Assembly (NCBI GenBank): GCA_014871385.1
Contig: CM026427.1
Location: forward strand, 5,340,988-5,404,987
DNA: 64,000 nucleotides
Direction of reading: 5' to 3'
DNA from: Ceratodon purpureus
Lineage: Eukaryota; Streptophyta; Bryopsida; Pseudoditrichales; Ditrichaceae
The notes beneath the pieces are model-generated. The model was given only the letters and a program-made list of their open reading frames with translations, searched no databases and was not told the DNA's origin. Position 1 is the stretch's first letter. Every line of letters starts with the position of its first letter. Shown one piece after another: positions 45,067 to 58,180 of this stretch. The translations under genes were made by a program, and so were the position numbers.

Positions 45067-46866
45067 GATATCTGGAAGTGGATTCCGAGATCCACCAGCC
45101 ACCAACCTCAAAGTTTCTTGCAGTTAGTCAAGCTATCAGTGGACACAATAGTCCTAGATAGCGCCATTCTTGTCAGTTCTAAAGTTTGCATCATCCCTTC
45201 TCAAGCGAGCAGAAAAAGAATCTAGTCTCCAAGCACGCATGTGCAGTACAACATGTGAGAGAGAAGCGCTAGTGGGGTCAAGATTTAGTGCCCTGTAGGG
45301 ATTTCGTCTCATCTTCTTATCACGAGCAACCGTCTTGAATCTGCAAACATTCAACTGATCACAGAGTTTCGCAGGTAACGTGACTGACATAAATCTAATG
45401 CAAACACAGGAAATGGGAAGCTAAATCGTTGACTCACTCCGACCACCAAATGAAACACAACCCTTGACGAAATATTGCTGAAGCTCAAGACCTAGAAACA
45501 AGAAATGAAACATCAAAGAGAAACTCCGATGCTGGTTTGTTTTGGAATATTCAATGCAAATTGTGGAAAGAGAGTGCGAGAGAGCAAAAGGCACGCACGG
45601 GCAGCACGTTACGAGTACCTTCAATGTTCAACTAGTAGTCAACGTTCCAAGTTTTGGAGATGGAACGTTTGATAAAAGTAAATTCAAACAGCTAACTTGA
45701 AAGCAACTGAGTACTTCTTGGTTTTACGAAATCTTTTGATGAATTCGCGTTCAAAATAAAATTTAAAACTCCATCTTTTGAAGAATAACGCTTCGATAAA
45801 GTAACACGCTGATGAAAACGTACCGAGTTTGGACTTTGCTTACGCATACCTGTCCGGCGATTCGCTCCATCGTGAATATTATAAGAAATTTGGGATATAT
45901 TCTACATGCATGCCTTGAATAGACGCACTGTAGGCCCACCATGGAAATTCCTCCGAATTTCCTAAGTCCAGGCACCACTAAACAGCGAACAACTGGGATC
46001 TGAGATGTAGGAACGTGCTTCCATTCGCTCCAGAAACGCACCGAGACAGTGGTTTCTGCAATTGATATCAAATGACCCAGGTCCCACAATTTTTTTCTTT
46101 TTTTTGGTGACACAAATAAAGGAGCACCTTTACTGCAAGGGGGGAAGAGATAAAATTGAGGGACGAGCTTCTCTGTAAGTGAACGAAAGATCACCGAGGG
46201 ATGCTTGCCATCAGGCTGCCCATGGTCCCACCAGGCATTGAGTGCTGAACGAACAAACTCATAACCTCTCCGAAAGACCTGAAATCGAATTCTCAAGTCC
46301 ATCGATATTCCAGCATTTCGTACTTCCATCCACCTGAACAGACGAACATATACATACGAACCCAGGATGAATGACAATACTCCACTCATTCGATAAGAAA
46401 GGAACTAGTTCTGAACCTGAAAATCAAGGCATGGACGGAAACATAGCAGTTGAACATCATAGTTCGACGATGGGACGATTAAGAATGTTGCCGCCATACG
46501 ACACTATGTCTACCCGAAATTTCATAAATAAAGCCAAAGTGATGACAGAAGTTGAAAGACAGCAGAAGAATTTGGAGATTTGATTTCTCAACTGGCTTAG
46601 TTTCGAGAAATCCATACAGAAACCGGTGATTCCCACTGTATACAGAAAGGAGAACTCGCGAAAGACAACATTTGTAATTCTTTAGAACTCGAACTGCTGG
46701 CATCAACTTTGTGGTTCAATCTTTAATTTTTTGACAGTGGCCTAAAAGCCAGCAGTCTTGTAATCTTAACCGGGCAACCTCCTTAAATTAACTTGAACAA
46801 CCATGATCATACATCAAGGATCCGGACTTGCAGGAACAAAATTTAAGAAATCATGGCGAGCAAAAG
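45067..46866. other. Intergenic: DUF1647 promoter/leader
   Basis: No supported gene. A 208-codon minus frame at 45763-46389 has no recognisable domain and was not called. Confidence 0.5.
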
Positions 46867-48175
46867 CTAAATCCAAACACTATCCACAATGACTGTAGAA
46901 GCGATGAGATTCAGATGATTCCATCTCACAGCTACGTCGTATATCCGTTTCAGTGACCTTCCAAAAAAACATTCCATCTTCAATGCACCCAGTTGTCCGT
47001 CCATTCTTCCTATCAAATCGTACAGTTTGGCAGAAGGAGGTTCATGTGCTCGTCTCTCCAAGAGTATGACCTCATACAAAGTAGGGTTCTGAAAGTAGTA
47101 GGTTGTCGAAGAGGGTTCTGAGGCCACTCACGATCCCATGTCCCTCTCACCACGTCGAACGACATCATCTTTCCACACGTTCGGACATAAAGATGAGAGA
47201 GCTTCCGAAGCTAAACGCCTTTGTTGATCGCCTATTCCAAAACTGTTGATCCGCACCCAAAATTTCAATGTATCTGGCTTTGGAACGATCGACCACCATC
47301 TGTTTAGTCCTTTCAGAGACCTTGATTTCAGTCTGTATGTAAAACAAGGTTTGTGCTATGTCCTCCATCTGTCCCAAAAACAAGCGGTTGGCATTCACAA
47401 TGAAATCAAAGTGATCTAACATCATATCTCCACGGGGCACATACAGTTCCTCCCATACATCTTCCACAAGGTTAATTCTCAAGAGCTGATGACAGTCAAA
47501 GTTATGCTCAGGCTTGAATAAAACATACACAGAGCCTTGGAATATGATGTGCTTTAGGATGCAACCAGTTTCTGTCGGAATCCACGTCGGTTGCTTCATG
47601 CCCTTCCATTCATTTGTTGCGGAATCATACACATGCATCACGAAGCAATGTTCCATATCAACATTGCGGTGGAATAGAATAACCTTGAAGTTATCGAAAG
47701 TATTGGTGTCAATTGCCAAACATAACTCTCCACTCTGATGATCAATCGGTGCAGTTGGCAACACTTTGGTGGTGTGTGAAATTGGATTACGCACAGTAAT
47801 TGATTTAACCTTTGTACATTCAAGATCCTCCACATAGTCACAAACCAAACCTCCTCCCATGCCAGTGGTTAACAAACCAGAGTATGTGGTAGAAGTGAGT
47901 TTGTACCATCGTTTAGCGTTCAAGTCAAGGATGCTCCAAAAACTATTATATGATATGGCACTTCTAACCCTTGTGACAATGAAGGACATCATATCTGACC
48001 GTTTTGATGCATTTTGTGCGTGAACTCCAGCGAATCTAAGGTCGCTGATGAGGTGGTTCCATGCCTAATTACACACAGTGCGGTACCTGCAAAGGTCTGG
48101 AACTGGGACGAAGGATAGTACTTGCTCCAAAATTTCAAAGGGAAGCTCACTCCATAAGGCAGCTTCCAAGTCCAT
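46867..48175 (-). pseudogene. F-box/kelch-type protein pseudogene
   Basis: ATG 48175 opens an F-box (LWSELPFEILEQVLSFVPVPDLCRYRTVC) but a TAG at 48065-48067 stops it just after RTVCN. In the same frame the protein continues: AWNHLISDLRF, LDLNAKRWYKL, MHVYDSATNEWKGMKQPTWIP, LLRINLVEDVWEELYVPRGDM and FGSSLIFMSERVE to 47165. At that point another frame continues KMMSFDVVRGTWDREWP and then YYFQNPTLYEVI. Canonical proteins recruit substrates to SCF ubiquitin ligases and carry kelch-like repeats, as moss F-box proteins do. A nonsense codon and one or two frame changes make loss of function likely; sequencing error at single bases cannot be excluded. Confidence 0.7.
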
Positions 48176-49832
48176 GGCTTCTCCAAGCACACCCCAAAAG
48201 GGAAGTCTAATCTTGAGGGAAATATTGATAGCAACTCTTACATGAGAAAGGTACTTGGTTAACAAGACGAGTACTTCTGATTTTGTCACTGCGCTGATCT
48301 AATCTTTTGTCTTTGAGGTTGCTATGTGTAGGTGAAGTCCTCTACACCTACTTAATAGTTAAGCTTGGAAAAACTTCATTCTCTAGAAGCCTTGCCACTC
48401 AATATCCCATCACAATACCTGGTCCAATAACATACAATCAATGTAATTATTCTCTATTTAAAGTGATCTAACTTGAGTGCACCTCATCTTCAAATTGTTC
48501 ACTTTTAGAGTATGGTCTAATTTTAGTGCACTATATGTAGAGTTATCTAATTCCACTGCACTACATCTATAATTGTCTAATTTTAGTGCATTTCATATAG
48601 AGTTGTCTAATTTCAATATACATGCTGTCAAAAAAGAATTGTCTAAATCTGTTCCATCCATCGTCTTCAACTAGGAGTTATCTTGCATCCTTCAACATCT
48701 ACTAACTACCTTCACCCTCTACTTACACATCTTCAACTACTAGTTATCTTGCTTCCTTCAACCTCTACACAGAGAGTGTCTTATATGGTTAGGAGATTCA
48801 TTCATCATATATCTCTAGTTGTGTTACACTCACTTGTGTTGAATACGACAATGGGGACAATGTAAAGAATTTAGAAAAATCTGCCATAGCCTCTTTCTAA
48901 GAATTTGACAACTATCATAAAGACCACAATTCACACAATTATGAACTCTCTCGATTACTTCGAACAAACTGATTAGAGTTAACACGGTATGAAGTTAGAT
49001 AAAATAACTTGAGATTAATCACAGAATTGTACTGAACGCATTCAATATTCATACTCCTGTGCAAATTTCAGTTCCCGTTAAAATAGCTAAGTCTGCATCT
49101 GCCACTGAAACAAATGGTGATGTCGGTTCTCCTAAATTGTGCCAAATGAAGTTACACACTTGTTTCTGAGACTTTAAGAGACTTTATGAACGGCCATGTT
49201 GGATAAAACGACTGTTGTTTACAAATTCAGCTCGACTCTTCACTACAGTGAAAACCATCTAAAAAGAACGACGGTCCAGCTTTATTTCAAATGTAGTGCT
49301 CCATCACGTTGGGTCAATCATGGAGAACTTGCGAGGACATTATTCTTCCAGTGCCAAAATAAACTACCGGTGGAATACCAGGCATGTGTATATTGTGGTC
49401 CACTCAAAGTCTCGGAGCCTCGGATGGAGTTCCTAATTTAGCTGTGGTCTTTACTCGTTTCCTGAAAGTAAAACTCATCTGGGAAAGTGCTGTCGATATT
49501 GTGGAAGCAGGGCTTGAGGTCTTCATGAGACTCCCACGTCCACGAGACTCCCACTAAAATTCACGTGTTCTCCGTTCACCTGCACATAGCAGCAAGTTCA
49601 AGAACAGCACTACTGTTGGGATTCATGTTACTAGATTAGAGCTTAGCGAAACCAACAAAAATCTCGAACTGCGTGAATATGATCTTTTATACGCCTGACT
49701 AAGAGATGTTACCTCAACAGCGCTGAAACTTGGCATTCGTTTCATACGCCCTACTAATGGAAAAATTCATAGTGCCCAATGTTGTTCCATAGTCATGATT
49801 CATGGGCTTATTGTTCGAAGTCCAATTCGATG
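48176..49832. other. Intergenic with short direct repeats
   Basis: A tandem-like phrase CTAATTTTAGTGCA recurs at 48509-48610, and CAACTACTAGTTATCTTGC-like phrases recur at 48668-48770. No supported gene. Confidence 0.5.
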
Positions 49833-52800
49833 TCAGCCACCACGCTCCCGCACACAATCAATGAACACACTTGCCATTGCCTCGTACATAGGGCCTTCTC
49901 TGTACACATCGTTAACCCGAATCCTACCCCTTTTACCCATTTCAAGACCAATCTCTGGATTGTTCAGCAACCACTGCAAGTTTTGAGCTAAAACAGGGAT
50001 GCCAGTCTGCCCAGCTGGATGCAAAAGACCAGTTATATTTCCTTGCACTATCTCCTTGGTCCCTCCTGCGTCTGTACCCAACACCTGGAGAGACAGCGAT
50101 TTTTTATGAGACTAATGCACACATCACATCTGAGAATTACTATGTTGATCACAAAATTGCACTTGTAACGACCGCTTCCAACAAACAGTGAGGTAAGTAA
50201 CGCTTACTGGTAAACCAAAAGCCATGGCTTCGACTGTTACTCGTCCAAAAGTTTCGCCAATCCCCTGTCACCAATTACGATCCCACAAAATTAAGCTCTG
50301 CTAAAGTGTGTACACAGCTGGACCTCAAACTTTCTTACTCTTAGTCTATCCAATTGCAATTAATTCTAAAGATTGAGCCGCTATACAATGACTTAATCCT
50401 TGGTGCCTTGAAAGCTCTATCTAGTGTAAGATTTAAATGTTCGCGCTGGAATATGATACCTGGGCATTCATCATGTAAGCATCCGCTGCTGCATAAAGCG
50501 GGGTAACATGAACAGTCGCTTCAGTCCACAGCAGCATTTCAGCTAAGCTTGGGTGCGCGGTTATTAATTCGTGTATCCTCTTCAAGTACTCGACCTTGTT
50601 GCTCTTCGAACCAACAGAGCCGAATAGAACTTTCAGATTGCGCGTACCCTTGCTTTTTCTTGATTCACGCAATTGTATCTTCGCACCTGAAATACCCTCA
50701 CGATTGAAACACAACTTGAAATTCACTACTTATTTCCCGATAACAGACCAGTAGACAATTAAATCACGATAAAACCTTTACCGATCAGACCATGCTTGAA
50801 CCGCAAAATTTAATTAAATGCATATATTCTATCTCCTTCCTTGTATAAAGCCGTATGCAATTCTCAAAAATTTGGTTCATTCAAAACAACGAAGATACTT
50901 TCACTCCTGTATTTCAGAACGTATCATAATCTAAAATGTAATAATTCACTCCAAAGAACCTCCAAACACTGCAAATAAAGGCCTGAAAGTCTTGGATAAT
51001 CTGTGGATGTCACTTTTTCCTATTCTGATCCCTCGTTCAGAATTAATCATCTTATGGACGAAATGGCGATCAGACGTCTATCTTACAAGAAGCACCATGT
51101 CTCGTGTGACGCAGTTTACCAGGTACAGTTAGCCCTTTGCAATCCTAATGGCTAAAGCTCTTCCTCCTTATGAAAACTCAAGGGCAAAGATTTTTTAAGT
51201 GAAATAAAAGTACCTGTTTCATCGACAGACTGCGTGAGGTTCATACGACCTCCATCCCCAACATCTTCTGCCAACATTAATGCTGCTTGTAGCATCAGAA
51301 GCTGGCCTTTCCCAGGATTGATGCTGCTGAGGGAAATGACAAGGTAGTCGGATGGCTCCAGGCCCATTTCTTTCCGCACAGAATCGCGCAGCATTTCCCT
51401 CTTATTCTGTGCCTCTACAAAACCGAATAAGTAAAAATCAATATTGCATGAAGGTAGAAACTCCTTCACATCACACAAGAAACTCAGATGCCACTATCGA
51501 CTAAGTCTCCAACTAACGAGTTGCATGCCAAACAAATCATTTCATCAAACGATGTGGATAAATACAACATGGTTTCCTAAGAGATAGCCTATTTCTGTGA
51601 TGAATTGACTTACCACCAGTGCTACCACTTCCAGCTTCATCATTTAGGCCTGCAGTAGCTGCTAGTGCATCACTGACGGACAGACTAACGACCTTTACCG
51701 TGGAAGAGAGCACAATCTCTTCCTCCTTTGCCCACTGCCGCCAAAGTTGCTCCTGAGTCTCTGATAAAAACACCAATGCATGAGGTTTGCCAAGCAACAG
51801 CTTGGCTCTCTCAAAGTACTCGCGTCGATTCTCCATCAACCACCATATGAGACGCTCACCACCCTTTCTGTTATGCCGCAAATACTGCCCTAAAATTTCA
51901 CCACAACCAAATCGTCAATCAGAATGTGAACACCGTTTGCAAAGCTCTAAAACCCATATACCTCAAATTTAGCAGAAAATTCAGCGGCAGCAAGAATTCA
52001 GTCTAGCATTATACCTATCCAAACATTACAAGCAGCCGAACTGGCTATCACCAGATCCGCTCGAGCAGCTGCTTTATAACTGTAAGTGTACTTGTCCCGA
52101 ACAATCATAATGCCCCGTTGCACAAGCTCCTTGTAGAGCCCTCCTCGTTTGTTCAATACCACTGCTGAAACCTTCCCGCCGCAGCTGACAATCTTACTAG
52201 CCAGCTCCAACAACGCCAGTGGGGCACCTGTCATGGACAATTCATGAAACACCACGACAAAGTTCTTCCGTCTCACAAAATCCGGAAAACGACCCTGGCT
52301 CGAGCAAGCCCGTCCTTTGACGATGTCCCCCCCGGTGCCAAAAACCCGCTTCTCTAGATGGTCGAATGGGCCAACGACTCGCCCAAAAGGACGGTCACTG
52401 TTGGTGATGTGAAACCCCAGCTTGTTTGCAGTATGCTCCGACATCGCCTCCATGTCGTCCTCGTTAAGAGGAATGTTAGGGTTCTCCTCTGCCTCCGCGC
52501 CCATATCCTCTTGCGAGTGGCTGGTGACAATCCATGGGTCACCATCTCCATTCGCCTGTCCGCCAGATTCGCCACCGATCGACAACCAACCCTTGAGCCT
52601 CATCTTCTTACTCGCAATGTCATTCAGAAATCGTTCACTCGTATCGTTCCTAGATCCTGACACCCCTCTCAACTCCCCTTCGCTCCAGCTAATATGCAAG
52701 CGGTAGCCGATGAAGAACCACACTAGAATCAACGTCACCCATGGCAAGAAACGGCGACTGAACTCGCAACTAGACTTCCATCTGCCGATCAACGCCCCCA

Positions 52801-53017
52801 CCCCGCGCGCTTCCTTCCGGTTCTTAAAACTGGGCGTACTTCGGTAGAACACGGAGGTCCGCAGAGACGAAGAATTCCCAGGCTTCTCCTGCGAGTGAGA
52901 ATCAAACACAGGCAGGACATCCCTCCGTGCCCTCGGAGACGACCTGCTAGAAGCGCCAGCAGAGATCGCCAAAGCGGGTCTCGCTGTCGCGCCGGGCGGC
53001 CGAGAAGACGACTCCAT
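49833..53017 (-). CDS. GT4-family glycosyltransferase (671 aa), 6 exons
   Basis: Exons are 53017-52015, 51889-51614, 51414-51214, 50686-50460, 50264-50208 and 50084-49833; phases close. The N-terminus has a basic cytosolic stretch and one membrane span (RFLPWVTLILVWFFIGYRLHI), so it is type II. Then come NFVVVFHELSMTGAPLALLELA, the N-lobe GT-B start with a GG(A)P motif, LVISLSSINPGKGQLLMLQA, and the C-lobe GIGETFGRVTVEAMAFGLP (E-x7-E nucleotide-sugar site) and VLGTDAGGTKEIV. This order matches plant GT4-like proteins of the At1g75420 type as I recall. Likely Golgi; acceptor unknown. Confidence 0.9.
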
Positions 53018-53309
53018 GCTTCTGATTTCGTCAATTCCTGTCCTTTCCCATTCTCAACCTCCCCGGATCAGTTTTTTTCCCGTGGCTTCTGCATTCACAG
53101 ATCCCACATTCACTCCTTGGATGCTCCCACTTGAATCCACCCAACCCACCAACCTCTCCGCAACGAGAAACCTAGCTACAGTAGAGATGAAGCTCCAGAG
53201 AACATGGCCTACATGACAAAGATCTCAATCCTGCAATCACCTTCAAAACTCTATCTGATCTAAGTCAAGTTAACTTTGAGTAACTCACCTGAAAGAGCAA
53301 CGCCCAGCT

Positions 53310-54199
53310 ATGTTAGTCACGCCATCATTCTCCTACCCTGGGAGCTCCATCGCTGATCCGCCAGGACCGGTACCAAATGCAAGGCTTTCCCGAAGAAATG
53401 TTCAAAGTCTGGTTGGTGTTCGTTCATGGCATGATCCACTTCGCCGAATCTCGAATCCTAGACAGCTGAACGTGGTCGGTGTTGACCCTGGCAGCGTGGT
53501 TTTACGTGTAACCGTGCGTGTTTTTCTCGTCGTTGCTTGTGTCCTTCATCGCGATTGATTGTCGATGAAGCTAGTTTATCACTGGTTGTGTTCGTGTGCT
53601 GCGATGCAGGTGTTCTAGTGTGAGATTCGAGTGATGGCTGGACGCGAGATTGTTTGGTTAAGATTTTTGATGTCTACAAGAACTCAGTCTAGAACTGGAG
53701 TCTTAGGTGATTAATGAGCAGACTCGCATCGGTGTCTTCGGATTGCAGATAATAAGTACTGGAGATGCTGCGAGGTACGTAAATCAACGGCGTCTCTGGC
53801 AGTGGGATTACGAATAACTGTGAAAATCGACCCGGAGGAAACGTGTTAACACTTTTGAGCTTTAAACCTCAAAGGTATCTTCTAGAATAATAACTCAATG
53901 TAAGCCATTTGGCCTTCTGAACAGCTGTTACGGCAGTCTGTTTCTTCAAGAGTTTGTTAAGACTAAAGAGGGATCTTCATGTGTCCTTCCAAGATTTTGA
54001 AGTTCCATTGTCAGGGAAGCTGCAGGATCGTTCATGCTCCACAAGTGATTTCTCTCCTAGTGGAAACAGTAAGCTGAAACAGGACTTGAAGTGGAACACA
54101 TCTCAAGCTCTGCATAGGTGGAGTTTGTGTGTTGTGTTGCAGTCCTCTCCACTACCGTCCAGCTACCTTTCAAAGTTCAAGAGAATTCAGGCAACATGA
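53310..54199 (+). CDS. Possible two-exon short gene, unrecognised
   Basis: A plus frame near 53310-53558 starts (nearest TTG; no ATG before PSFSYPGSS) with a Ser/Arg-rich stretch resembling a transit peptide. After a possible intron, an exon begins near 53952 after TTCAAG with SLLRLKRDLHVSFQDFEVPLSGKL and runs to TGA at 54199. No family is recognised and the start codon is not settled. It diverges from the GT4 gene. It could be a non-coding transcript. Confidence 0.25.
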
Positions 54200-54672
54200 G
54201 CACGCCTGTACAGAGCTGAAAAACTGCTTTTCAAGTAATGATTCCAGAGAATTACACCATTTTTACAATGATATCCACATGACAACAAAAGGAGCATGAA
54301 CTCGCTCTCGCTGCACCGTGTCCAATTAAGCTTCGAATACTACGTTAACTTAGAGAGACCCAGCTGCAATAGAAGCAATATTTCACAAATGATATCTAAC
54401 ATCCTGTAAGTTCAGTTCAGAAGGGCATGCATGCTCGGTAAAGTCGCTTCCTGTTTCTCCCTGGGTTCACAAATGTGATGTTCATACTCTACCCCCGAGC
54501 ACATTCAAGTGTTCAAGGTGTTCTGTATACCAAGCCTGCTCATTAATTCCACAGGAACCGATGACAAAAGAATGCGATGAAAAAGAATGTCACTGTATGG
54601 CCTTTTCTTCTAGAAATTCAAAAGGTTCGGAAAGGGAATGCTATGCCCACGGTCTGCCGGAGCTTCAATCAA

Positions 54673-56091
54673 TCAATCACTCTTAGTGGGCTTCACCTGC
54701 ACACACCGCACCAGCTCTCTGGCATCCGCAAGCAGCTCCCAGATGTCAAGGTTCCCAGCCATGCCATTGCACTCCCTCACGAGCTCATCCATCCCGCTGT
54801 ACTGCAGAATGTTTCTCCTCCGTTTGCGCACCGCCGCAGCAATGGTGTACAGCAGCAAGTCTCGCGTCGGAGGGCCCAACCTGTCCCTTCTCCTACCGTC
54901 CCCAGCCCCTCTCTTGTTATCAATGGCCGCCCAGTCAGCCCACATGACCTCCCACAAACAAAGCGTCTGCTCAAAGCTCAGCTCCCTCCGCATGAGCACC
55001 ACCACCATGCGGTAGATAAACGTACAGTCCTCACATCCCAGTTTCCTCAGATGCCGGTACAGCTGAGGATCCGAAGACTTGATGATCGAACTCACCATGT
55101 TCAGCTGCCGCCGGATACCAACCTCGTCCAACCGAAAATTATGCCGAGCAAACTCCATGAACTTCACAAAACACCAGAACGCCTCATAATCGTCGTCAAT
55201 TAGGGCGACAAACGGCGAAAGCAGATCACTCATCCCCTGACAATACCCAGTCTCCGGATCATACATGGTATAAGCCTCCAGAATCAGAACAAGCCGCGCA
55301 GCGTGATGCCTCCTCGGTGGCTCCAAATGATCATCATCCATCAACCCGGCTTCCTTGGACAGCTTCTCCGCCTCCTCGAACGTCACACTGGCTTGCGTCT
55401 CTGCATACGGAATCCACTCTGCGTTCATGCGCACTGCGTCCAGCTTAATAATCCGTTGCCATGTCTGAAAATCCTCCTCCTCTTTAGCCATCTTTCTCCC
55501 AGATGGAACATCATCGGATGCAGTATCAGCCTTCGCCTCGCCCTCCGTTCCATCCTCCTCGACCTTCTCACCCTCCGGCTCGCTCGCAGCTTGAACTAAC
55601 TTCGGCTTCTTTAGGGTTTCCGAAGCCTTGACGCACTGAGTGCGAAGCTCCTCATACTCCTCATGCTTAGCAAACTTCACTTCAACGCGCTCCGCGGAAC
55701 TGCTGTCCAATTCATAAACCCCAAGCAGAAACGGCCACACCTGCGCCCGAATAGATGGCACGATCCCCCCGCCTCGCACCTTATAAATAACCTTTTCCCC
55801 ATCCAAAAGCCTCCCGTCCTCAGAGTCGAAGCACTCAACCCACTTCTCCTGCGTGAGAGGAGAATGCGTCCGCCGGGTGGAGAAAGGCAGATCGAACGGA
55901 AACTCCCCACCGTTGTAGTAAATCAACCCGCCCACTGCAGCCGCGACCGCCACGCCCGCCACGGCCGTGACTGCCACCCCGACCCCCACCGAGGCCGCAT
56001 AGCTCTGCGAACTGGACGACGACGAAGGCATCTCCCCGAACGCGAACTCATACACCCTGCCCAATACTTGCACCCACTCCCCCTCCTGCAT
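54673..56091 (-). CDS. TBC-domain Rab GTPase-activating protein (472 aa), intronless
   Basis: The first ATG of the frame is 56091 (MQEGEWVQVLGRVYEF). A hydrophobic span (GVGVAVTAVAGVAVAAAVGG) lies near residues 38-62. The TBC domain starts GGIVPSIRAQVWPFLLGVYE and has the catalytic Arg in IIKLDAVRMN and the Gln in GYCQGMSDLLSPFVALI, followed by FWCFVKFMEFARHNFRLDE and LWEVMWADWAAIDN. These are the dual finger residues of active Rab-GAPs, which speed GTP hydrolysis by Rab proteins. An acidic insert (EGEKVEEDGTEGEAKADT) separates the first TBC block. Plant homologues are Gyp1-like. The N-terminal span is unusual but seen in some plant members. Confidence 0.9.
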   Translation of the reverse strand: MQEGEWVQVLGRVYEFAFGEMPSSSSSSQSYAASVGVGVAVTAVAGVAVAAAVGGLIYYNGGEFPFDLPFSTRRTHSPLTQEKWVECFDSEDGRLLDGEKVIYKVRGGGIVPSIRAQVWPFLLGVYELDSSSAERVEVKFAKHEEYEELRTQCVKASETLKKPKLVQAASEPEGEKVEEDGTEGEAKADTASDDVPSGRKMAKEEEDFQTWQRIIKLDAVRMNAEWIPYAETQASVTFEEAEKLSKEAGLMDDDHLEPPRRHHAARLVLILEAYTMYDPETGYCQGMSDLLSPFVALIDDDYEAFWCFVKFMEFARHNFRLDEVGIRRQLNMVSSIIKSSDPQLYRHLRKLGCEDCTFIYRMVVVLMRRELSFEQTLCLWEVMWADWAAIDNKRGAGDGRRRDRLGPPTRDLLLYTIAAAVRKRRRNILQYSGMDELVRECNGMAGNLDIWELLADARELVRCVQVKPTKSD

Positions 56092-56647
56092 CAATCCCCA
56101 CCCTCCCACCTCCTCCAAATCCCCACAAACTCCACAAAAACAACCCCTCCTCCCAAAAACCTCGCAAAAATGATCACTGCCACGCTAACTCACGCATCAA
56201 ATCGACCCTCTTGATGCCCCAGAGCCTCCAGATGGCAGTCAAATTGCTTCCCGGAGGCCCAGATCCCAGCTTCGGTGCCAGAAAACTCGTCCCATATGCT
56301 TCCCCTCCCGGTCATCCGTCACGGTGATAGGCGAGTGGGTTTGTTTTTCCTTCCTTAACATGTGTTCCATTTTGTTTTCGTTTTCTTTTTCAATTATTTT
56401 TTCATCCGGTTGGCTTGCAGTCCACTCCCGCATCTGGTTCGTTTTTTTCCTCATCTGTGTGTCGGAGGGTTATGTCACCAATTTCCATCGTTGATGTGAT
56501 TTTTTTCTGCAAAAATCCATGAGGGTTTGAGTTTTCTGGAGTTCTTTGCAGGTTTTGTGGCAGGTTTTCTTGGTGGAGTGGCGACGGAGGAGGTGATTGT
56601 TAGGGTTTGCGGGTGTTTTGAGGTGTTTGGCGGAGCCGGGGGGAATC
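56092..56647. other. Divergent promoter region between the TBC and SNARE genes
   Basis: About 560 bp between two divergent starts. No additional gene is seen. Confidence 0.6.
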
Positions 56648-58180
56648 ATGAATCCGCGAAGGTAAGGGTGTATTTTGGGGGGTTTTTTTTTTGGTGTTGG
56701 GTTGGTGATTGGGAGGGTTTTATGTGGGGAGTTATGGGTGCGATGGATGTAGGGGTTGAGAGGTGGAGGGTAGGGGTTAGTTGGGTTTCTTATGTCTGAC
56801 TGGTGGACAGGGAATACAGGGCTAATCGGAGCCAGCTGCTGGAGATGGAGGAGGGAGGGTTGCGAACTTCGGCGCCGTATGCGTCGAGTGCTGAGATTGC
56901 GGAGCAGGAGAATGAGCGAGGGTTGGGGGAGCTTCATGATCGTGTGAATATTCTTAAGAGGGTGAGCGTTTTCTGAACGTGTTACTTTTCTGCCATTGCA
57001 TTGATCAGATCTGTTCGGAGTGAAGGCCTGTGATGTTGTTTCAATCAAATCTTTGGGAAGCTTTGTCAAGCATCGACTTCGTAATGATAGGATTTCGAAG
57101 GTCGCCTTTGAAACGAATCACATACAAAATTTGAGATTAATTTTGGGGCATGTGAATAAACTAGGCCTGATGCAACTGTCAGCTGAAAAAGTTTGGTTCG
57201 ACTCCTGTTTATAATCGGAGGACTTGACCATGATGTTCCGCAAGCAGAGGACTAATGCTCAATGCTCACACCATGGGTTGTGATTTGGAAGGAACGTTTC
57301 CAAGTTTTGATAAATGTATTGGGTCTTGTTATGTTGTGAGCATTGAGCATCATAACCTTCTCTATATGCAGTACTCTGTCGATATTATTTATAACCTCTT
57401 ATCACATGATTAATTGGGCTTGCACCTGTAGTTGTGTAGCTGGAGACATATATTAACCGAGCTATGACATCTGAATTGTGTCTGGGCTGGACATTGTTTA
57501 GGCAGTCCTTGTGTTTGTTCTTTTTGTTACTGCGACGTGCTGAAGAGAACTGAGATGTCCAAGGGGATGTGTGTGTTCAGTTGACAGGGGATATACACGA
57601 AGAGGTCGAGAGCCACAACAAGCTGCTGGAGGGGATGGTAATTTATTGCTTTCTGTTTGAGGAGTCATTATTTTGTGCTATTTTTCTTTCCCAAAATATT
57701 AGAGTTGCATCAAAGGTGCCTATGCTTGACTATCTGATTTTATCATCATCTCACCCTAGTATTTTTGCGGTTGATGGAGAGTCGTTCTGATTGGGACGAT
57801 TTCGCTATTATCTAGAATTTGTTTCGCAATCAGTATTCCATATTATATGATCTAAAGAGAGAATGATTTGCGCTCTTTGCAGGGAAATGCTATAGATGTA
57901 TCGAGGTCTTTGATGGCTGGAACTATGGATCGCTTCACAAAGGTAAGAACTAGTGCTATCATTTGAAACGGTTCCTTCTGCTACTGGAACCTTCTCAGTG
58001 TGACTTGTAGATACACATGATCGAGAATTAATGACTTGATCTGGTGTGTGAGAGTTATGTATCATCTAACAGGCCAGTTTTCGTGTGCAGGTGTTTGAGA
58101 CTAAATCATCTCGCAACATTGCGACAATTGTTGCATCTTGTGTGGTGGTCTTCCTACTGGTCTATTACTTAACAAGATGA
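56648..58180 (+). CDS. Bet1-like Qc-SNARE (123 aa), 5 exons
   Basis: Exons are 56648-56661, 56811-56961, 57581-57637, 57883-57942 and 58091-58180; phases close. The first exon has only 14 coding bases (MNPR plus two bases), and is recognised because the family starts MNPRRE. The rest reads ENERGLGELHDRVNILKR, LTGDIHEEVESHNKLLEGM (SNARE heptads with the Q layer at DIHEEV/HNKLL), GNAIDVSRSLMAGTMDRFTK, then VFETKSSRNIATIVASCVVV and a C-terminal anchor ending YYLTR. This matches Bet1-like SNAREs (BS14/BET11-12 type) of ER-Golgi vesicle fusion. It is tail-anchored, with the anchor in the last exon. Confidence 0.93.

Noticed and set aside
45763..46389. A 208-codon minus-strand frame
   Set aside because: No recognisable domain, upstream of a complete gene, and composition suggests chance; left uncalled though a lineage-specific protein cannot be excluded.
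54577..55203. A 208-codon plus-strand frame
   Set aside because: Antisense of the TBC domain gene; no domain of its own.
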